Shown: positions 52,986-61,958, counted from the first letter of the stretch. The stretch: DNA of 64,000 bases from Aquibaculum sediminis (GCF_040712085.1 NZ_JBFCVK010000005.1:62001-126000), one strand, 5' to 3'. Numbers and translations: made by a program. The notes: generated by a model not told the origin, from the sequence alone.

Positions 52986-53980
52986 CCAGCAGCAAGAAAT
53001 CGCAGTCTTCGGGACGCGGGTGGCGCGTGCTCCGGCACCTTGCGTGGCCAGCGGTGGCGACCCTGGCCAGCATCGTCATGTTCTTCACCTACGAAGCCGT
53101 CGCGCACGAGATCGGGCTGGCGCAGGAGACCTTGCGCCGGGCCGCCGGCAGCTTCTCCTATTTCGCCTGGGCCTGGCTGGCCGGGCGCCTCGTAGGGCTG
53201 GCGCTGGAGCGCTCGGCCACGACCGGCCGGCGCGTCCCCCGGCTGCTGAAGGAACTCGTCGCCGCAGCCTTCTTCATCGCGGCGCTCGTGGCCACTATCA
53301 TGCTCTTTCTCGGCCAGTCCATGAGCGGCGCGCTTGCAAGTTCCGGCCTGGTGCTGGCGGTGATCGGCTTCGCCATCCGCAACGTGGTGGCCGACGCCTT
53401 TTCCGGTATCGCGCTCGGGCTCGACGCACCCTATCGGATTGGTGACTGGGTCGACATCGACGGGGCGTCGAAGGGGCGCATCATCGAGATCGGCTGGCGG
53501 ACCACGCGGCTGCAGACGCGCGATTCCACCTACATGATCCTGCCGAACAGCCAGATCGCGCGCCAGCGCCTGACCAACTACAGCGCACCGCGCCGCAACT
53601 ATCGGGCACAGCTCCAAATTCTGCTGCCGCACGAACTGCCAATTCCCGACGCGCGCAACCTGCTCGCGGGCGCGGCGGCGCGTTCGGAACTGGCGCTGAA
53701 CGACCCGAAGCCCGATGCCCGTGCGGTCGCCTATGAGCGCTCCGGCATCCGCTACACCGTGCGCTACTGGGTGCCCAGCTTTGCCGAAGAAATCGACTGC
53801 CGGGACTCGGTGCTGGGTCACGTCGACGCAGCACTGCGCGAGGCCCAGGTGCCGCCGGCCGCACGCTACGCCGAGACTGCGTGCGACTATGCCCTTACCC
53901 CGGCATGGCGAGCACCCGGCGCAATCGCGGCTGCCCAGGGCCAGGGGCGGAAAAGTCCGGATTGCGTCGCCCCAGCATAG
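52982..53980 (+). CDS. Mechanosensitive ion channel, MscS family
   Basis: A 332-residue membrane protein. The ATG at 52982 (MTSSKKSQSSGRGW) follows AAGGAG; the longer frame to 52862 is the zinc-ribbon gene out of register. It has about three N-terminal membrane segments, a pore helix region (SGALASSGLVLAVIGFAIRN then VVADAFSGIALGLDAPYRIG) and the cytoplasmic beta domain beginning DWVDIDGASKGRIIEIG. These are the MscS pore and vestibule hallmarks. It likely releases osmolytes on hypo-osmotic shock. Confidence 0.88.
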   Translation: MTSSKKSQSSGRGWRVLRHLAWPAVATLASIVMFFTYEAVAHEIGLAQETLRRAAGSFSYFAWAWLAGRLVGLALERSATTGRRVPRLLKELVAAAFFIAALVATIMLFLGQSMSGALASSGLVLAVIGFAIRNVVADAFSGIALGLDAPYRIGDWVDIDGASKGRIIEIGWRTTRLQTRDSTYMILPNSQIARQRLTNYSAPRRNYRAQLQILLPHELPIPDARNLLAGAAARSELALNDPKPDARAVAYERSGIRYTVRYWVPSFAEEIDCRDSVLGHVDAALREAQVPPAARYAETACDYALTPAWRAPGAIAAAQGQGRKSPDCVAPA

Positions 53981-54070
53981 CATTGACCTGACCGCTCCTT
54001 GACCCCGTGTCGCATTGACAAGCACGCCGCGTGCCGGCGTCCTGCCACGCACCATGACGGGGGGAAGACG

Positions 54071-54904
54071 ATGAGCGAGCAGGAACACAGCGCAGCCCTG
54101 GCGGAACTGCTGGGCCGCACGCCCGCGGTCGCCTGGTCCATCAAGGTTGTTGATGTCGCCGACGGCGCGGTGATCGCCTCCGCCGCGCCGGGGCAAACCT
54201 TGAAGACCGCCAGCCTGGCCAAGGTCTTCCTGCTGCTGGAGATCGCCGCCCGCCTCGAAGCGGGATCGCTTCAAGCGGACGAGCCGCTCGATCGCCGCAG
54301 TGTGTCCCGGGTCGCGGATTCCGGCCTCTGGCAGCACCTGCAAAGCAACACACTGCCGCTCGCCGATGCCGCGCTGCTGGTGGCCGCGGTCAGCGACAAC
54401 TGGGCCACCAACGCCCTGCTGCAGCGGGTGACGCTCGCGGCCGTCCAGGCGCGCGGGCGCGCCCTGGGGTATCCGGAAAGCCGTCTTGAGGACTGCGTGC
54501 GCGACGACCGCGGGCCGGACGACCCGCCGACGATCAGCCTGGGCCGCGCAGCAGACTGGGCCGACCTCTTCGCGCGACTGCACCGCCGCCAGCTCTTCTC
54601 CCCCACCGTCGACAGCCGGGTCGCCCAGTGGCTCGCAAGCGGCGTCGACCTCTCGATGCTCGCCGCCGCCTTCCATCTCGACCCCCTGGCGCATACCGCG
54701 GGCAACGAGGCCCCCCGCCTCTGCAACAAGACCGGCAGCGACGCCGGCGTACGCGCCGACGCCGGCCTGATCACCGACCGCCGCACCTTGGCCTACTGCG
54801 CCATTGCGAACTGGCACCCGGAGATGGATTGCCTGGACCGGGTGATGGAGACGATGCGGAGGATTGGGGAGATCGTGCGGGATTGCGCGGGGGCTGGGCC
54901 CTGA
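54071..54904 (+). CDS. Class A beta-lactamase-fold serine hydrolase, cytoplasmic
   Basis: A 277-residue protein with the three catalytic motifs of serine beta-lactamases and penicillin-binding proteins: SLAK (Ser48, Lys51), SDN (108-110) and KTG (220-222). I chose ATG 54071 (MSEQEHSAALAE). There is no signal peptide, and the omega-loop ELN motif with the deacylating Glu166 is not evident; the corresponding region reads CVRDDRGPDDPPT. It is therefore more likely a cytosolic serine hydrolase than a resistance enzyme. It lies 90 bases after mscS. Confidence 0.75.
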   Translation: MSEQEHSAALAELLGRTPAVAWSIKVVDVADGAVIASAAPGQTLKTASLAKVFLLLEIAARLEAGSLQADEPLDRRSVSRVADSGLWQHLQSNTLPLADAALLVAAVSDNWATNALLQRVTLAAVQARGRALGYPESRLEDCVRDDRGPDDPPTISLGRAADWADLFARLHRRQLFSPTVDSRVAQWLASGVDLSMLAAAFHLDPLAHTAGNEAPRLCNKTGSDAGVRADAGLITDRRTLAYCAIANWHPEMDCLDRVMETMRRIGEIVRDCAGAGP

Positions 54905-54987
54905 CTTCACGGCTGATGAGGCCGCCGGTTACCGGAGAACGCGCAGCCGCAAACCACCACCTTGTCGTGCAATTCTATCTATCCCCA

Positions 54988-55083
54988 CCGTCATTGCGAG
55001 CGACCGCAGGGAGCGCGACAATCCAGGGCCACAAGCAAACCGCCCTGGATCGCCACGGCGGCTACGCCTCCTCGCGATGACGG
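54988..55083. repeat. REP-like intergenic palindromic repeat (96 bp)
   Basis: Begins CCGTCATTGCGAGCGACC and ends in its near complement CCTCGCGATGACGG, with an inner arm CAATCCAGGGC/GCCCTGGATCG. This is the widespread CGTCATTGCGAG-type palindrome found dispersed between genes in many proteobacterial genomes. It lies between the beta-lactamase-like gene and the convergent regulator gene, where it could also stop transcription. Confidence 0.75.
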
Positions 55084-55110
55084 GGCGCGACACCTTGCCC
55101 CGCCCACATC

Positions 55111-55428
55111 TCAAGCCACCGCCTGCAGCCCCTTGCGCGCTACCAAGGTCAGGAGTTTGAGCGAAGCGCCGCGCGGCCGTTTCTCGCCGCGTTCCCACTG
55201 GCTGACGAGACCGGTGGTTACGTTGAGATAGCGCGCGAAGACCGCCTGGCTGGCCCCTTCGCGCAAGCGAATCTCCCGGATCTGCTCCGGCGCCAAATCT
55301 TCGACCGGTGTAAGGCAAAGCGCGTCAAACTCCTTGAGGGTGCGCTTTGCCATCACCCCGGCTTCATGAAGTCCCTGCGCCGTTTCGTGAACGGCGGCAA
55401 GCGCCTCCGTGCCGTAGTCTTTCGTCAT
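55111..55428 (-). CDS. XRE/HigA-type antitoxin-like regulator (orphan)
   Basis: A 105-residue protein with a C-terminal helix-turn-helix (EIRLREGASQAVFARYLNVT then TGLVSQWERGEKRPRG), as in HigA/NadS antitoxins of RelE-type toxins. ATG 55428 or 55431 starts the likely protein (MTKDYGTEALAAVHETAQ). No toxin gene lies upstream or downstream in 55429-55609 or 54905-55110, so it is an orphan antitoxin or a single regulator. A TTGACC box with an AATT-containing inverted motif upstream (around 55480-55500) may be its operator. Confidence 0.75.
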   Translation of the reverse strand: MTKDYGTEALAAVHETAQGLHEAGVMAKRTLKEFDALCLTPVEDLAPEQIREIRLREGASQAVFARYLNVTTGLVSQWERGEKRPRGASLKLLTLVARKGLQAVA

Positions 55429-55609
55429 CATCACCGCTGCCCTTGATCGTTTGCTCCTCGGCGCGCAGGAAGCCTCCCGCCGCAATTATGGTCAACTTCA
55501 ATTCACATGCTGCGGTGCGAAAAGCCAAAGCAGCGTGAGAACCCCCTGGCCGCTCCCGACCGCCTGGGCCATGATCCGCCGCCCCTCAACACTCGTTCCA
55601 GGAGCGCCC

Positions 55610-56905
55610 ATGTCCGAGTCCGCAGACGCTGCCTTGCGCCTTACGCCCTATTGGTGGGAGGGGCTGGAGCCTCTGCCGGACGAGGGGCGACCTCTGCCCG
55701 AGCGGGCCGAGGTGGTGGTGGTCGGGGCCGGCTATACCGGGTTGAATGCGGCGCTGCAGATCGCGCGCGGCGAGCGGCAGGTGCTGGTGATCGATGCCGA
55801 GGCGCCGGGCTGGGGCTGCAGCAGCCGCAATGGCGGGCAAGTCTCCTCCGGCCTCAAGCCCGATCTTGCCAGCCTGACCCAACGCTACGGCCCGGAGCGG
55901 GCGGCGGCCATCATTGAGCTGGGCCGCGAGTCCCTAGCCTGGACCGGGCGCTTCATCGCCGAGGAGGAGATCGACTGCGCCTACCGGGTCTGCGGCAAGT
56001 TCCACGGCGCCCACTCGCCGGCCGCCTTCCGGCGCTTGCTGCGCCGCTACGGCGAGGGCCCGGAGCTGGAGCGCGGCGACATCCGCATCGTGCCGCGCGA
56101 ACAGCAGCGCGAGGAGATCGGCACCGATGCCTACCACGGCGGCCTGGTCTTCACCCGCCACGCCAGCCTGGACCCGGCGCGCTATCTGCGCGGACTGCTG
56201 GTCCGGGCGCAGGAAGCCGGCGCCTCGGTGGTCGCGCCCTGCCGCCTGCTGGAGCTGCAGCGCGAGGCCGGCGGCTGGCGGCTGCAGACCAGTGCCGGCA
56301 GCCTGCAGGCCGAGGAAGTCGTGATGGCGACCAACGGCTACAGCGGCCCGGCCCAGCCCTGGCTGCGCCGCCGGGTCATTCCGATCGGCAGCTACATCAT
56401 CGCCACCGAGCCGCTGGCTCCCGCGGTCATGCAGCGCCTGATGCCCCGGCAGCGCACGGTCACGGACAGCCGCAAGGTGGTCTACTACTACCGCAGCAGC
56501 CCGGACGGCCGGCGCATCCTCTTCGGCGGGCGCGTCTCTCACGGGGAGACCCATGCGCATACCAGCGGGCGCCGGCTGCACCAGTCCATGACGGCGCTCT
56601 TCCCGGAGCTGCGTGAGACGCGCATCACCCACTCCTGGTCCGGCTTCGTCGCCTATAGCTTCGACGAGCTGCCGCACATCGGTCGGCACGAGGGCCTGCA
56701 CTATGCCATGGGCTATTGCGGCTCCGGCGTCGGGCTTTCGGGCTATCTGGGCATGAAGCTGGGGCGGCAGGTTCTGGGGGCGGGCGACGGCGCCACGGCC
56801 CTGGACGGACTGGACTTCCCCACGCGGCCCCTCTATCACGGCCGCCCATGGTTCCTCCCCGTCGCGGTCTGGTACCATCGCACCCGCGATTCCCTCGGTT
56901 TCTGA
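55610..56905 (+). CDS. FAD-dependent oxidoreductase, gamma-glutamylputrescine-oxidase-like
   Basis: A 431-residue flavoprotein (MSESADAALRLTPYWWEGLE) with AGGAG 6 bases before the ATG at 55610. It has the dinucleotide fold VVVVGAGYTGLNAALQIARG, the GWGCSSRNGGQVSSG motif and a C-terminal YAMGYCGSGVGLSGYLG, typical of the DAO/PuuB/OrdL group that oxidises amines or N-glutamyl amines with oxygen. The YWW near the N-terminus is also usual. It lies 12 bases upstream of a CoA-transferase pair, so the product may become a 3-oxoacid or dicarboxylate. The substrate is unknown. Confidence 0.85.
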   Translation: MSESADAALRLTPYWWEGLEPLPDEGRPLPERAEVVVVGAGYTGLNAALQIARGERQVLVIDAEAPGWGCSSRNGGQVSSGLKPDLASLTQRYGPERAAAIIELGRESLAWTGRFIAEEEIDCAYRVCGKFHGAHSPAAFRRLLRRYGEGPELERGDIRIVPREQQREEIGTDAYHGGLVFTRHASLDPARYLRGLLVRAQEAGASVVAPCRLLELQREAGGWRLQTSAGSLQAEEVVMATNGYSGPAQPWLRRRVIPIGSYIIATEPLAPAVMQRLMPRQRTVTDSRKVVYYYRSSPDGRRILFGGRVSHGETHAHTSGRRLHQSMTALFPELRETRITHSWSGFVAYSFDELPHIGRHEGLHYAMGYCGSGVGLSGYLGMKLGRQVLGAGDGATALDGLDFPTRPLYHGRPWFLPVAVWYHRTRDSLGF

Positions 56906-56917
56906 CGGAAGTTCCGC

Positions 56918-57628
56918 ATGATCAACAAGATCCGCCGCTCGATCCCGGAGGCGGTCAACGACATCAAGGACGGCGCGACGCTGCTCATCGGCGGCTTCGG
57001 CGAGGCCGGCAGCCCGATCGAGCTCATCCACGCCGTGATCGACCAGGGCGCGCGCGAGCTCACCGTGGTCAATAACAATGCCGGCAACGGACAGGTGGGG
57101 CTGGCGGCGCTGATCGCCGCCGGGCGCGTGCGCAAGGTGATCTGCAGCTACCCGCGCTCCTCCCACTCCCGGGTCTTCACCGAGCTCTACCGCGCCGGCA
57201 AGATCGAGCTGGAGCTGGTGCCGCAAGGCACGCTGGCCGAGCGCATCCGCGCCGGCGGCGCCGGCATCCCGGCCTTCTACACCCCCACCTCGGTCGGCAC
57301 GCCGCTGGCCGAGGGCAAGGAGGAGCGCGAATTCGACGGCCGGCGCTATGTGCTGGAACGCGGCCTGCGCGCCGACTTCGCGCTGGTCAAGGCGGAGCGG
57401 GCCGACCGCTTCGGCAACCTCGCCTACAACAAGGTGGCGCGTAACTTCGGGCCGATCATGTGCATGGCCGCCGAAACCGCCATCGTGCAGGTGCGCCGCC
57501 TGGTGGAGCCGGGCGAGCTCGATCCGGAGCAGGTCGTCACGCCGGGCGTCTTCGTGAAGCGCCTGGTCGAGGTGTCGAAGCCCCTGGTGGAGTCCGAACT
57601 GGTGGCGCAGGGAGCAAGCTATCCATGA
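56918..57628 (+). CDS. CoA-transferase subunit A (3-oxoacid/3-oxoadipate type)
   Basis: A 236-residue alpha subunit of a family I CoA-transferase (MINKIRRSIPEAVNDIKDGA, GGFGEAGSPIELIHAV, QGTLAERIRAGGAGIPAFYT and ERADRFGNLAYNKVARNFGP). It resembles PcaI and ScoA, which transfer CoA from succinyl-CoA to 3-oxoadipate or acetoacetate. The stop overlaps the start of subunit B as ATGA. With the upstream flavin oxidase it may form a degradative pathway. Confidence 0.88.
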   Translation: MINKIRRSIPEAVNDIKDGATLLIGGFGEAGSPIELIHAVIDQGARELTVVNNNAGNGQVGLAALIAAGRVRKVICSYPRSSHSRVFTELYRAGKIELELVPQGTLAERIRAGGAGIPAFYTPTSVGTPLAEGKEEREFDGRRYVLERGLRADFALVKAERADRFGNLAYNKVARNFGPIMCMAAETAIVQVRRLVEPGELDPEQVVTPGVFVKRLVEVSKPLVESELVAQGASYP

Positions 57629-58317
57629 GCGAAACGCAAGCAAAGCGCCTGGGGCTGAGCCGCAAGCAGATGGCCTGGCGCGCGGCGCAGGACCTGCAGG
57701 ATGGCGCCGTGGTGAACCTGGGCATCGGCATGCCGGAACTGGTCGCGAGCTACGTGCCCGACGGGCGTGAACTGCTCTACCACAGCGAAAACGGCCTGCT
57801 GGGCTTCGGCCCGCCGCCCCCGGCCGGACAGGAAGACCCCGAGCTGATCAATGCGGGCAAGAAGCCGGTGACCCTGCTGCCCGGCGCTTCCTTCTTCCAC
57901 CACGCCGACAGCTTCGCCATGATCCGCGGCGGGCACATCGACGTCTGCATCCTGGGCGCCATGCAGGTGGCCGCCAACGGCGACATCGCCAACTGGTCCA
58001 CCGGTGCCGCCGATGCCGTGCCGGCGGTGGGCGGGGCGATGGACCTGGTGGCCGGTGCACGCGCCATCTGGGTGCTGAGCGAACACACCACCCGCGACGG
58101 CGCGCCGAAGCTGGTGGAACAGTGCAGCTATCCGTTGACGGGCCAGGGCGTGGTGCGCCGCATCTACAGCAATCTCGGCCTGATCGAGCTGACGCCAAGC
58201 GGTTTCCGCCTGCTGGAAATCGCACCCGGCATAACCGTGGACGAACTCCGCGCACAGACCGGTGCGCCGCTCGAGGTGCCCGACAGCCTGCCGCAGATCG
58301 ACGCGCCGGACCTCTGA
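57625..58317 (+). CDS. CoA-transferase subunit B (3-oxoacid/3-oxoadipate type)
   Basis: A 230-residue beta subunit with the catalytic glutamate in LYHSENGLLGFG, plus GIGMPELVASYVPD and FRLLEIAPGITVDELRAQTG. ATG 57625 overlaps the subunit A stop. It pairs with the preceding gene to give the active heteromer of a PcaIJ or ScoAB type enzyme. A strong terminator hairpin follows at 58348-58379. Confidence 0.88.
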   Translation: MSETQAKRLGLSRKQMAWRAAQDLQDGAVVNLGIGMPELVASYVPDGRELLYHSENGLLGFGPPPPAGQEDPELINAGKKPVTLLPGASFFHHADSFAMIRGGHIDVCILGAMQVAANGDIANWSTGAADAVPAVGGAMDLVAGARAIWVLSEHTTRDGAPKLVEQCSYPLTGQGVVRRIYSNLGLIELTPSGFRLLEIAPGITVDELRAQTGAPLEVPDSLPQIDAPDL

Positions 58318-58347
58318 CCGGCCCAGCAAGCGCCCCCCCCAAAGAAA

Positions 58348-58379
58348 AAGCCTCCGGGAACCGCAGCTCCCGGAGGCTT
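58348..58379. terminator. Bidirectional terminator between CoA-transferase and hppA
   Basis: A perfect 12-bp stem AAGCCTCCGGGA / TCCCGGAGGCTT with 8-base loop. On the minus strand it is followed by TTTCTTT, and on the plus strand by ATTCG, so it can end hppA transcripts and likely also the CoA-transferase operon. Confidence 0.85.
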
Positions 58380-58399
58380 ATTCGTACTTGTCGCCAGAC

Positions 58400-60493
58400 T
58401 CACTGCGCGAGCACGGCCAGCAACAGCAGGGCGACCACGTTGGTGATCTTGATCATCGGATTGACCGCAGGGCCTGCGGTGTCCTTGTAGGGATCACCCA
58501 CGGTATCACCGGTCACCGCGGCCTTGTGGGCTTCTGAGCCCTTGCCGCCGTGATGACCGTCCTCGATGTACTTCTTGGCGTTATCCCAGGCCCCGCCACC
58601 GGCGGTCATGGAAATCGCCACGAAGAGTCCGGTGACGATCACGCCCAGCAGCATGGCGCCCACCGACGACAGTGCGGCTGACGTGCCGGCTATCGCCCAC
58701 ATGATCAGGAAGAGCACGATGGGCGAGAGCACCGGGAGCATGGAGGGAATCACCATCTCCTTGATCGCCGCCTTGGTCAGCATGTCGACACAGCGGCCGT
58801 ATTCCGGCTTGGCCGTGCCTTCCATGATGCCCGGGATTTCCCGGAACTGACGACGCACCTCCTCGACCACCGCACCGCCGGCCCGGCCGACCGCCTGCAT
58901 GCCCATGGATCCGAAGAGGAAGGGCAGCAGGCCACCGACGAACAGGCCGACCACGACCCAGGGATTGGAGAGGCTGAAGTCGACCACCACGCCCTGGAAG
59001 AAGGGATAGTCGGCCGCATTCCGGGTGAAGTAGGCAAGATCCTCGGTATAGGCCGTGAAGAGGACCAGAGCACCGAGACCGGCGGATCCGATGGCGTAAC
59101 CCTTGGTGACCGCCTTGGTGGTGTTGCCCACGGCGTCGAGCGCATCCGTGGTCTCACGCACCGAGGCCTCGAGGTCGGCCATCTCGGCAATGCCGCCGGC
59201 ATTGTCGGTGACCGGACCATAGGCATCCAGCGCCACCACCATGCCCGCGAGCGCCAGCATGGTCGTCACCGCGATGGCGATGCCGAACAGGCCGGCCAGC
59301 AGGTAGGTGACGACGATGCCGGCAACGATGATCAGCGCCGGCAGCGCTGTCGCCTCCAGCGACACCGCCAGGCCTTGAATCACGTTGGTGGCGTGCCCCG
59401 TTTCCGAGGCCTTGGCCACGGAGCGCACGGGGCGATACTCCGTGCTGGTGTAGTACTCCGTCACCACAATGATGAGCCCGGTCACCACCAGGCCGGTGAT
59501 GCCACAGAAGTAGAGACTCCAGCCGGTGAAAGTGCTTCCGGCAGCCTCGTAGCTGGTGCCCAGCCCGACCATGAAAGCCGTGGCCGGGAGCAGGAGCACG
59601 AGTGAGATCAGGGCAGTGGCGACGAAGCCCTTGTAGAGCGCCCCCATGATGTTGTTGCTCGAGCCCAGCTTGACAAAGAAAGTGCCGGCGATGGACGCGA
59701 GAATGCAGACCGCCCCAATCACCAGCGGATAGAGAAAGACTCCGGAGGCAGCCCCGAAGTAGATCGAGGCCAGGACCATGGTCGCCACCACGGTGACCGC
59801 GTAGGTTTCGAAAAGGTCGGCCGCCATGCCGGCGCAGTCGCCCACGTTGTCGCCCACATTGTCGGCGATGACGGCGGGATTGCGGGGATCGTCCTCGGGA
59901 ATGCCGGCTTCGACCTTGCCCACGAGATCGGCACCCACATCTGCACCCTTGGTGAAGATGCCACCGCCGAGACGGGCAAAGATGGAAATCAGCGAGGCAC
60001 CGAAGCCGAGCGCCACGAGGCCGTCGATGATCGAGCGCCCCTCGGCCCCCAGGGCCAGCAGCAGGACGTAGTAGCCGGCCACGGACAAGAGCGCGAGACC
60101 GGCCACGAGCAGGCCCGTCACTGCGCCTGAGCGGAAGGAAATGGCCAGCCCCTGCGCCAGCCCCTGACGGGCCGCTTCCGTGGTGCGCACATTGGCACGC
60201 ACCGAGACGTACATGCCGATGTACCCGGCTGCCGCGGAGAGCACCGCGCCGATCACGAAGCCCAGCGCAACTTCGATGGTCAGCAGAAGTGCGATCACCA
60301 CAAAGAGCACTGCACCGACGATGGCGATGGTGCGATACTGGCGGTTCAGGTAGGCGCGGGCGCCTTCCTGGATGGCTGCGGCGATCTCCTGCATGCGCTG
60401 CGTGCCGGCGCTGGCCGACAGAACGGAACGAGACGCCCAAATCCCGTAGGCCACACCAATGAGGCCACACAGGATGACAAACGTGAGAACCAT
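58400..60493 (-). CDS. hppA: Membrane H+-translocating pyrophosphatase (K+-insensitive)
   Basis: A 697-residue membrane protein with about 16 segments and the pyrophosphate-binding motif GGGIFTKGADVGADLVGKVE and DNVGDNVGDCAGMAADLFE. The segment DAVGNTTKAVTKGYAIGSAG has Lys at the position that distinguishes K+-insensitive from K+-dependent enzymes (Ala there in the latter). The pump couples PPi hydrolysis to proton export across the inner membrane. GGAGGGGG precedes the ATG at 60493. The 261-base upstream region to 60754 holds its promoter and shows no other gene. Confidence 0.95.
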   Translation of the reverse strand: MVLTFVILCGLIGVAYGIWASRSVLSASAGTQRMQEIAAAIQEGARAYLNRQYRTIAIVGAVLFVVIALLLTIEVALGFVIGAVLSAAAGYIGMYVSVRANVRTTEAARQGLAQGLAISFRSGAVTGLLVAGLALLSVAGYYVLLLALGAEGRSIIDGLVALGFGASLISIFARLGGGIFTKGADVGADLVGKVEAGIPEDDPRNPAVIADNVGDNVGDCAGMAADLFETYAVTVVATMVLASIYFGAASGVFLYPLVIGAVCILASIAGTFFVKLGSSNNIMGALYKGFVATALISLVLLLPATAFMVGLGTSYEAAGSTFTGWSLYFCGITGLVVTGLIIVVTEYYTSTEYRPVRSVAKASETGHATNVIQGLAVSLEATALPALIIVAGIVVTYLLAGLFGIAIAVTTMLALAGMVVALDAYGPVTDNAGGIAEMADLEASVRETTDALDAVGNTTKAVTKGYAIGSAGLGALVLFTAYTEDLAYFTRNAADYPFFQGVVVDFSLSNPWVVVGLFVGGLLPFLFGSMGMQAVGRAGGAVVEEVRRQFREIPGIMEGTAKPEYGRCVDMLTKAAIKEMVIPSMLPVLSPIVLFLIMWAIAGTSAALSSVGAMLLGVIVTGLFVAISMTAGGGAWDNAKKYIEDGHHGGKGSEAHKAAVTGDTVGDPYKDTAGPAVNPMIKITNVVALLLLAVLAQ

Positions 60494-60754
60494 GCCCCCT
60501 CCCTAGTTTCATGCTTTATCAGCCGGGTTGCGAACTCTGGATCTGGGTCCAACCGGCAGGAATAACTGCGTGAGCTGTATGTCGCCGGAGCCCCGGGACA
60601 GGGAAACGATGGCAGAAGCCTGCAACGGCCGCAACATCGATTATGGTATCTTTTCGGGCACTTGCCGCCGAGACCGGCACCAGACTTGACGCCAAGCCCA
60701 GCCGGACTAGGCTCCGCGGGCCGTCACGAAGACGGCCATTGCTAGGGATTGACG

Positions 60755-61519
60755 ATGGCGGAAGAGACGGCTCTGCCCGCAAGCAGGGGCACAGCAGAAA
60801 ACGCGAATCGGCGCCTTGAAGGACGGGTGACGGTAGTGACCGGCGCCTCACGCGGACTGGGACGTGCGCTCGCCGCCTGCCTCGCCGCCGAAGGCGCCCA
60901 GTGCGTGCTGATCGGCCGCACGGTGGGCGCGCTCGAGGAACTGGACGACGAGATCTGCGCCGCCGGCGGGCGCAAGCCCCTCCTGGTGCCGTTCGACCTG
61001 CGCCAGGGGGAGGCCATCGACGCCCTGGGCGGCGCCCTCAATGAGCGCTACGGCACGGTCGACCTGCTCATCGGCGCGGCCGCGAGCCTGGGCACACTCT
61101 CACCGGTCGGGCACTTCAAGCCCTCGATCTGGGACGACACCCTGAAGGTCAATCTCACCGCCAACTGGCGCCTGCTGCGCAGTCTCGACCCGCTGCTGCG
61201 TCAGGGCGACGGCGGTCAGGCAACCTTCATCACCTGCCCGCGCCCCGCCGAGGGCGAGGCCTTCTGGGGTCTCTACAACGCCGGCAAGGCCGCCCTGGAG
61301 GAACTGGTGCGCAGCTATGCCGCCGAGAACCGCAAATTCGGCGTGCGCGCCAATCTCCTGATGCCCGCGCCGTTCCGCAGCGGCCTGCGCACGCAGGCTT
61401 TTCCCGGCGAGCCGGCCGACAGCCTGCCGACGCCCGAGGCGATGGCCCGGGCCTGCCTGCCGCATCTGCTCCCCGGCGCCCAGAAAAGCGGCGAGATCAT
61501 CCCCGTTTCCGCGACATAA
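60755..61519 (+). CDS. Short-chain dehydrogenase/reductase
   Basis: A 254-residue SDR with the cofactor motif TGASRGLGRAL and the active-site YNAGK (Tyr and Lys intact). The usual catalytic Ser about 13 residues before the Tyr is replaced (ITCPRPAEGEAF region, Cys at that place) and the NNAG strand reads IGAAASLG, so activity may be unusual or lost. ATG 60755 (MAEETALPAS) is preferred to a TTG at 60749. It is divergent from hppA and 35 bases upstream of ridA. Confidence 0.75.
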   Translation: MAEETALPASRGTAENANRRLEGRVTVVTGASRGLGRALAACLAAEGAQCVLIGRTVGALEELDDEICAAGGRKPLLVPFDLRQGEAIDALGGALNERYGTVDLLIGAAASLGTLSPVGHFKPSIWDDTLKVNLTANWRLLRSLDPLLRQGDGGQATFITCPRPAEGEAFWGLYNAGKAALEELVRSYAAENRKFGVRANLLMPAPFRSGLRTQAFPGEPADSLPTPEAMARACLPHLLPGAQKSGEIIPVSAT

Positions 61520-61554
61520 TCACCATTGTTTAAGCAAACCCGGAGGAACTGAAT

Positions 61555-61905
61555 ATGAGCATCGAACGCATCGAAGTTGGCAAGCGCATGAGCCAGGCCG
61601 TGGTCCACAATGATACGATCTACCTCGCCGGTCAGGTCGCGCATCAAAACGCCGGCAAGTCCGTTGCCGAGCAGACCCAGGAAATCCTGGAGAACATCGA
61701 CCGCCTGCTGGCAGAGGCGGGGACCGACAAGACCCGCTTGCTGTCGGCGCAGATCTGGCTCTCCGAGATCAGCAGCTTCAACGAGATGAACGAGGTCTGG
61801 GACGCCTGGGTCGCCGAAGGCAACGCCCCGGCCCGCGCCTGCGTCGAATCGCGTCTGGCGGCGCCCAAGTTCACCGTCGAGATCATGGTGATCGCGGCGA
61901 AGTAA
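61555..61905 (+). CDS. RidA-family protein (YjgF/YER057c/UK114)
   Basis: A 116-residue RidA-like protein that hydrolyses reactive enamine/imine intermediates such as 2-aminoacrylate. The key arginine is in PARACVESRLAAPKF, and GTDKTRLLSAQIWLSEISSF is a family segment. CGGAGGAACT precedes the ATG. It lies after an SDR gene on the same strand and before a terminator-like hairpin (61926-61958). It might be a variant Rid subgroup, since the canonical N-terminus and gating residues are not certain. Confidence 0.85.
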   Translation: MSIERIEVGKRMSQAVVHNDTIYLAGQVAHQNAGKSVAEQTQEILENIDRLLAEAGTDKTRLLSAQIWLSEISSFNEMNEVWDAWVAEGNAPARACVESRLAAPKFTVEIMVIAAK

Positions 61906-61925
61906 TCTCGACCGGAGTCGGAAAC

Positions 61926-61958
61926 GGCCTCCGGCAGTCGATCAAGCTGCTGGAGGCC
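61926..61958. terminator. Terminator-like hairpin after ridA
   Basis: A 12-bp stem GGCCTCCGGCAG / CTGCTGGAGGCC with one G-U wobble and a 9-base loop, 20 bases after the ridA stop. No strong T-run follows, so it is a moderate candidate. Confidence 0.45.

Noticed and set aside
52634..54910. Minus-strand frame of 758 codons
   Set aside because: Antisense to mscS and the beta-lactamase-like gene, both of which have clear catalytic motifs in their own frames.
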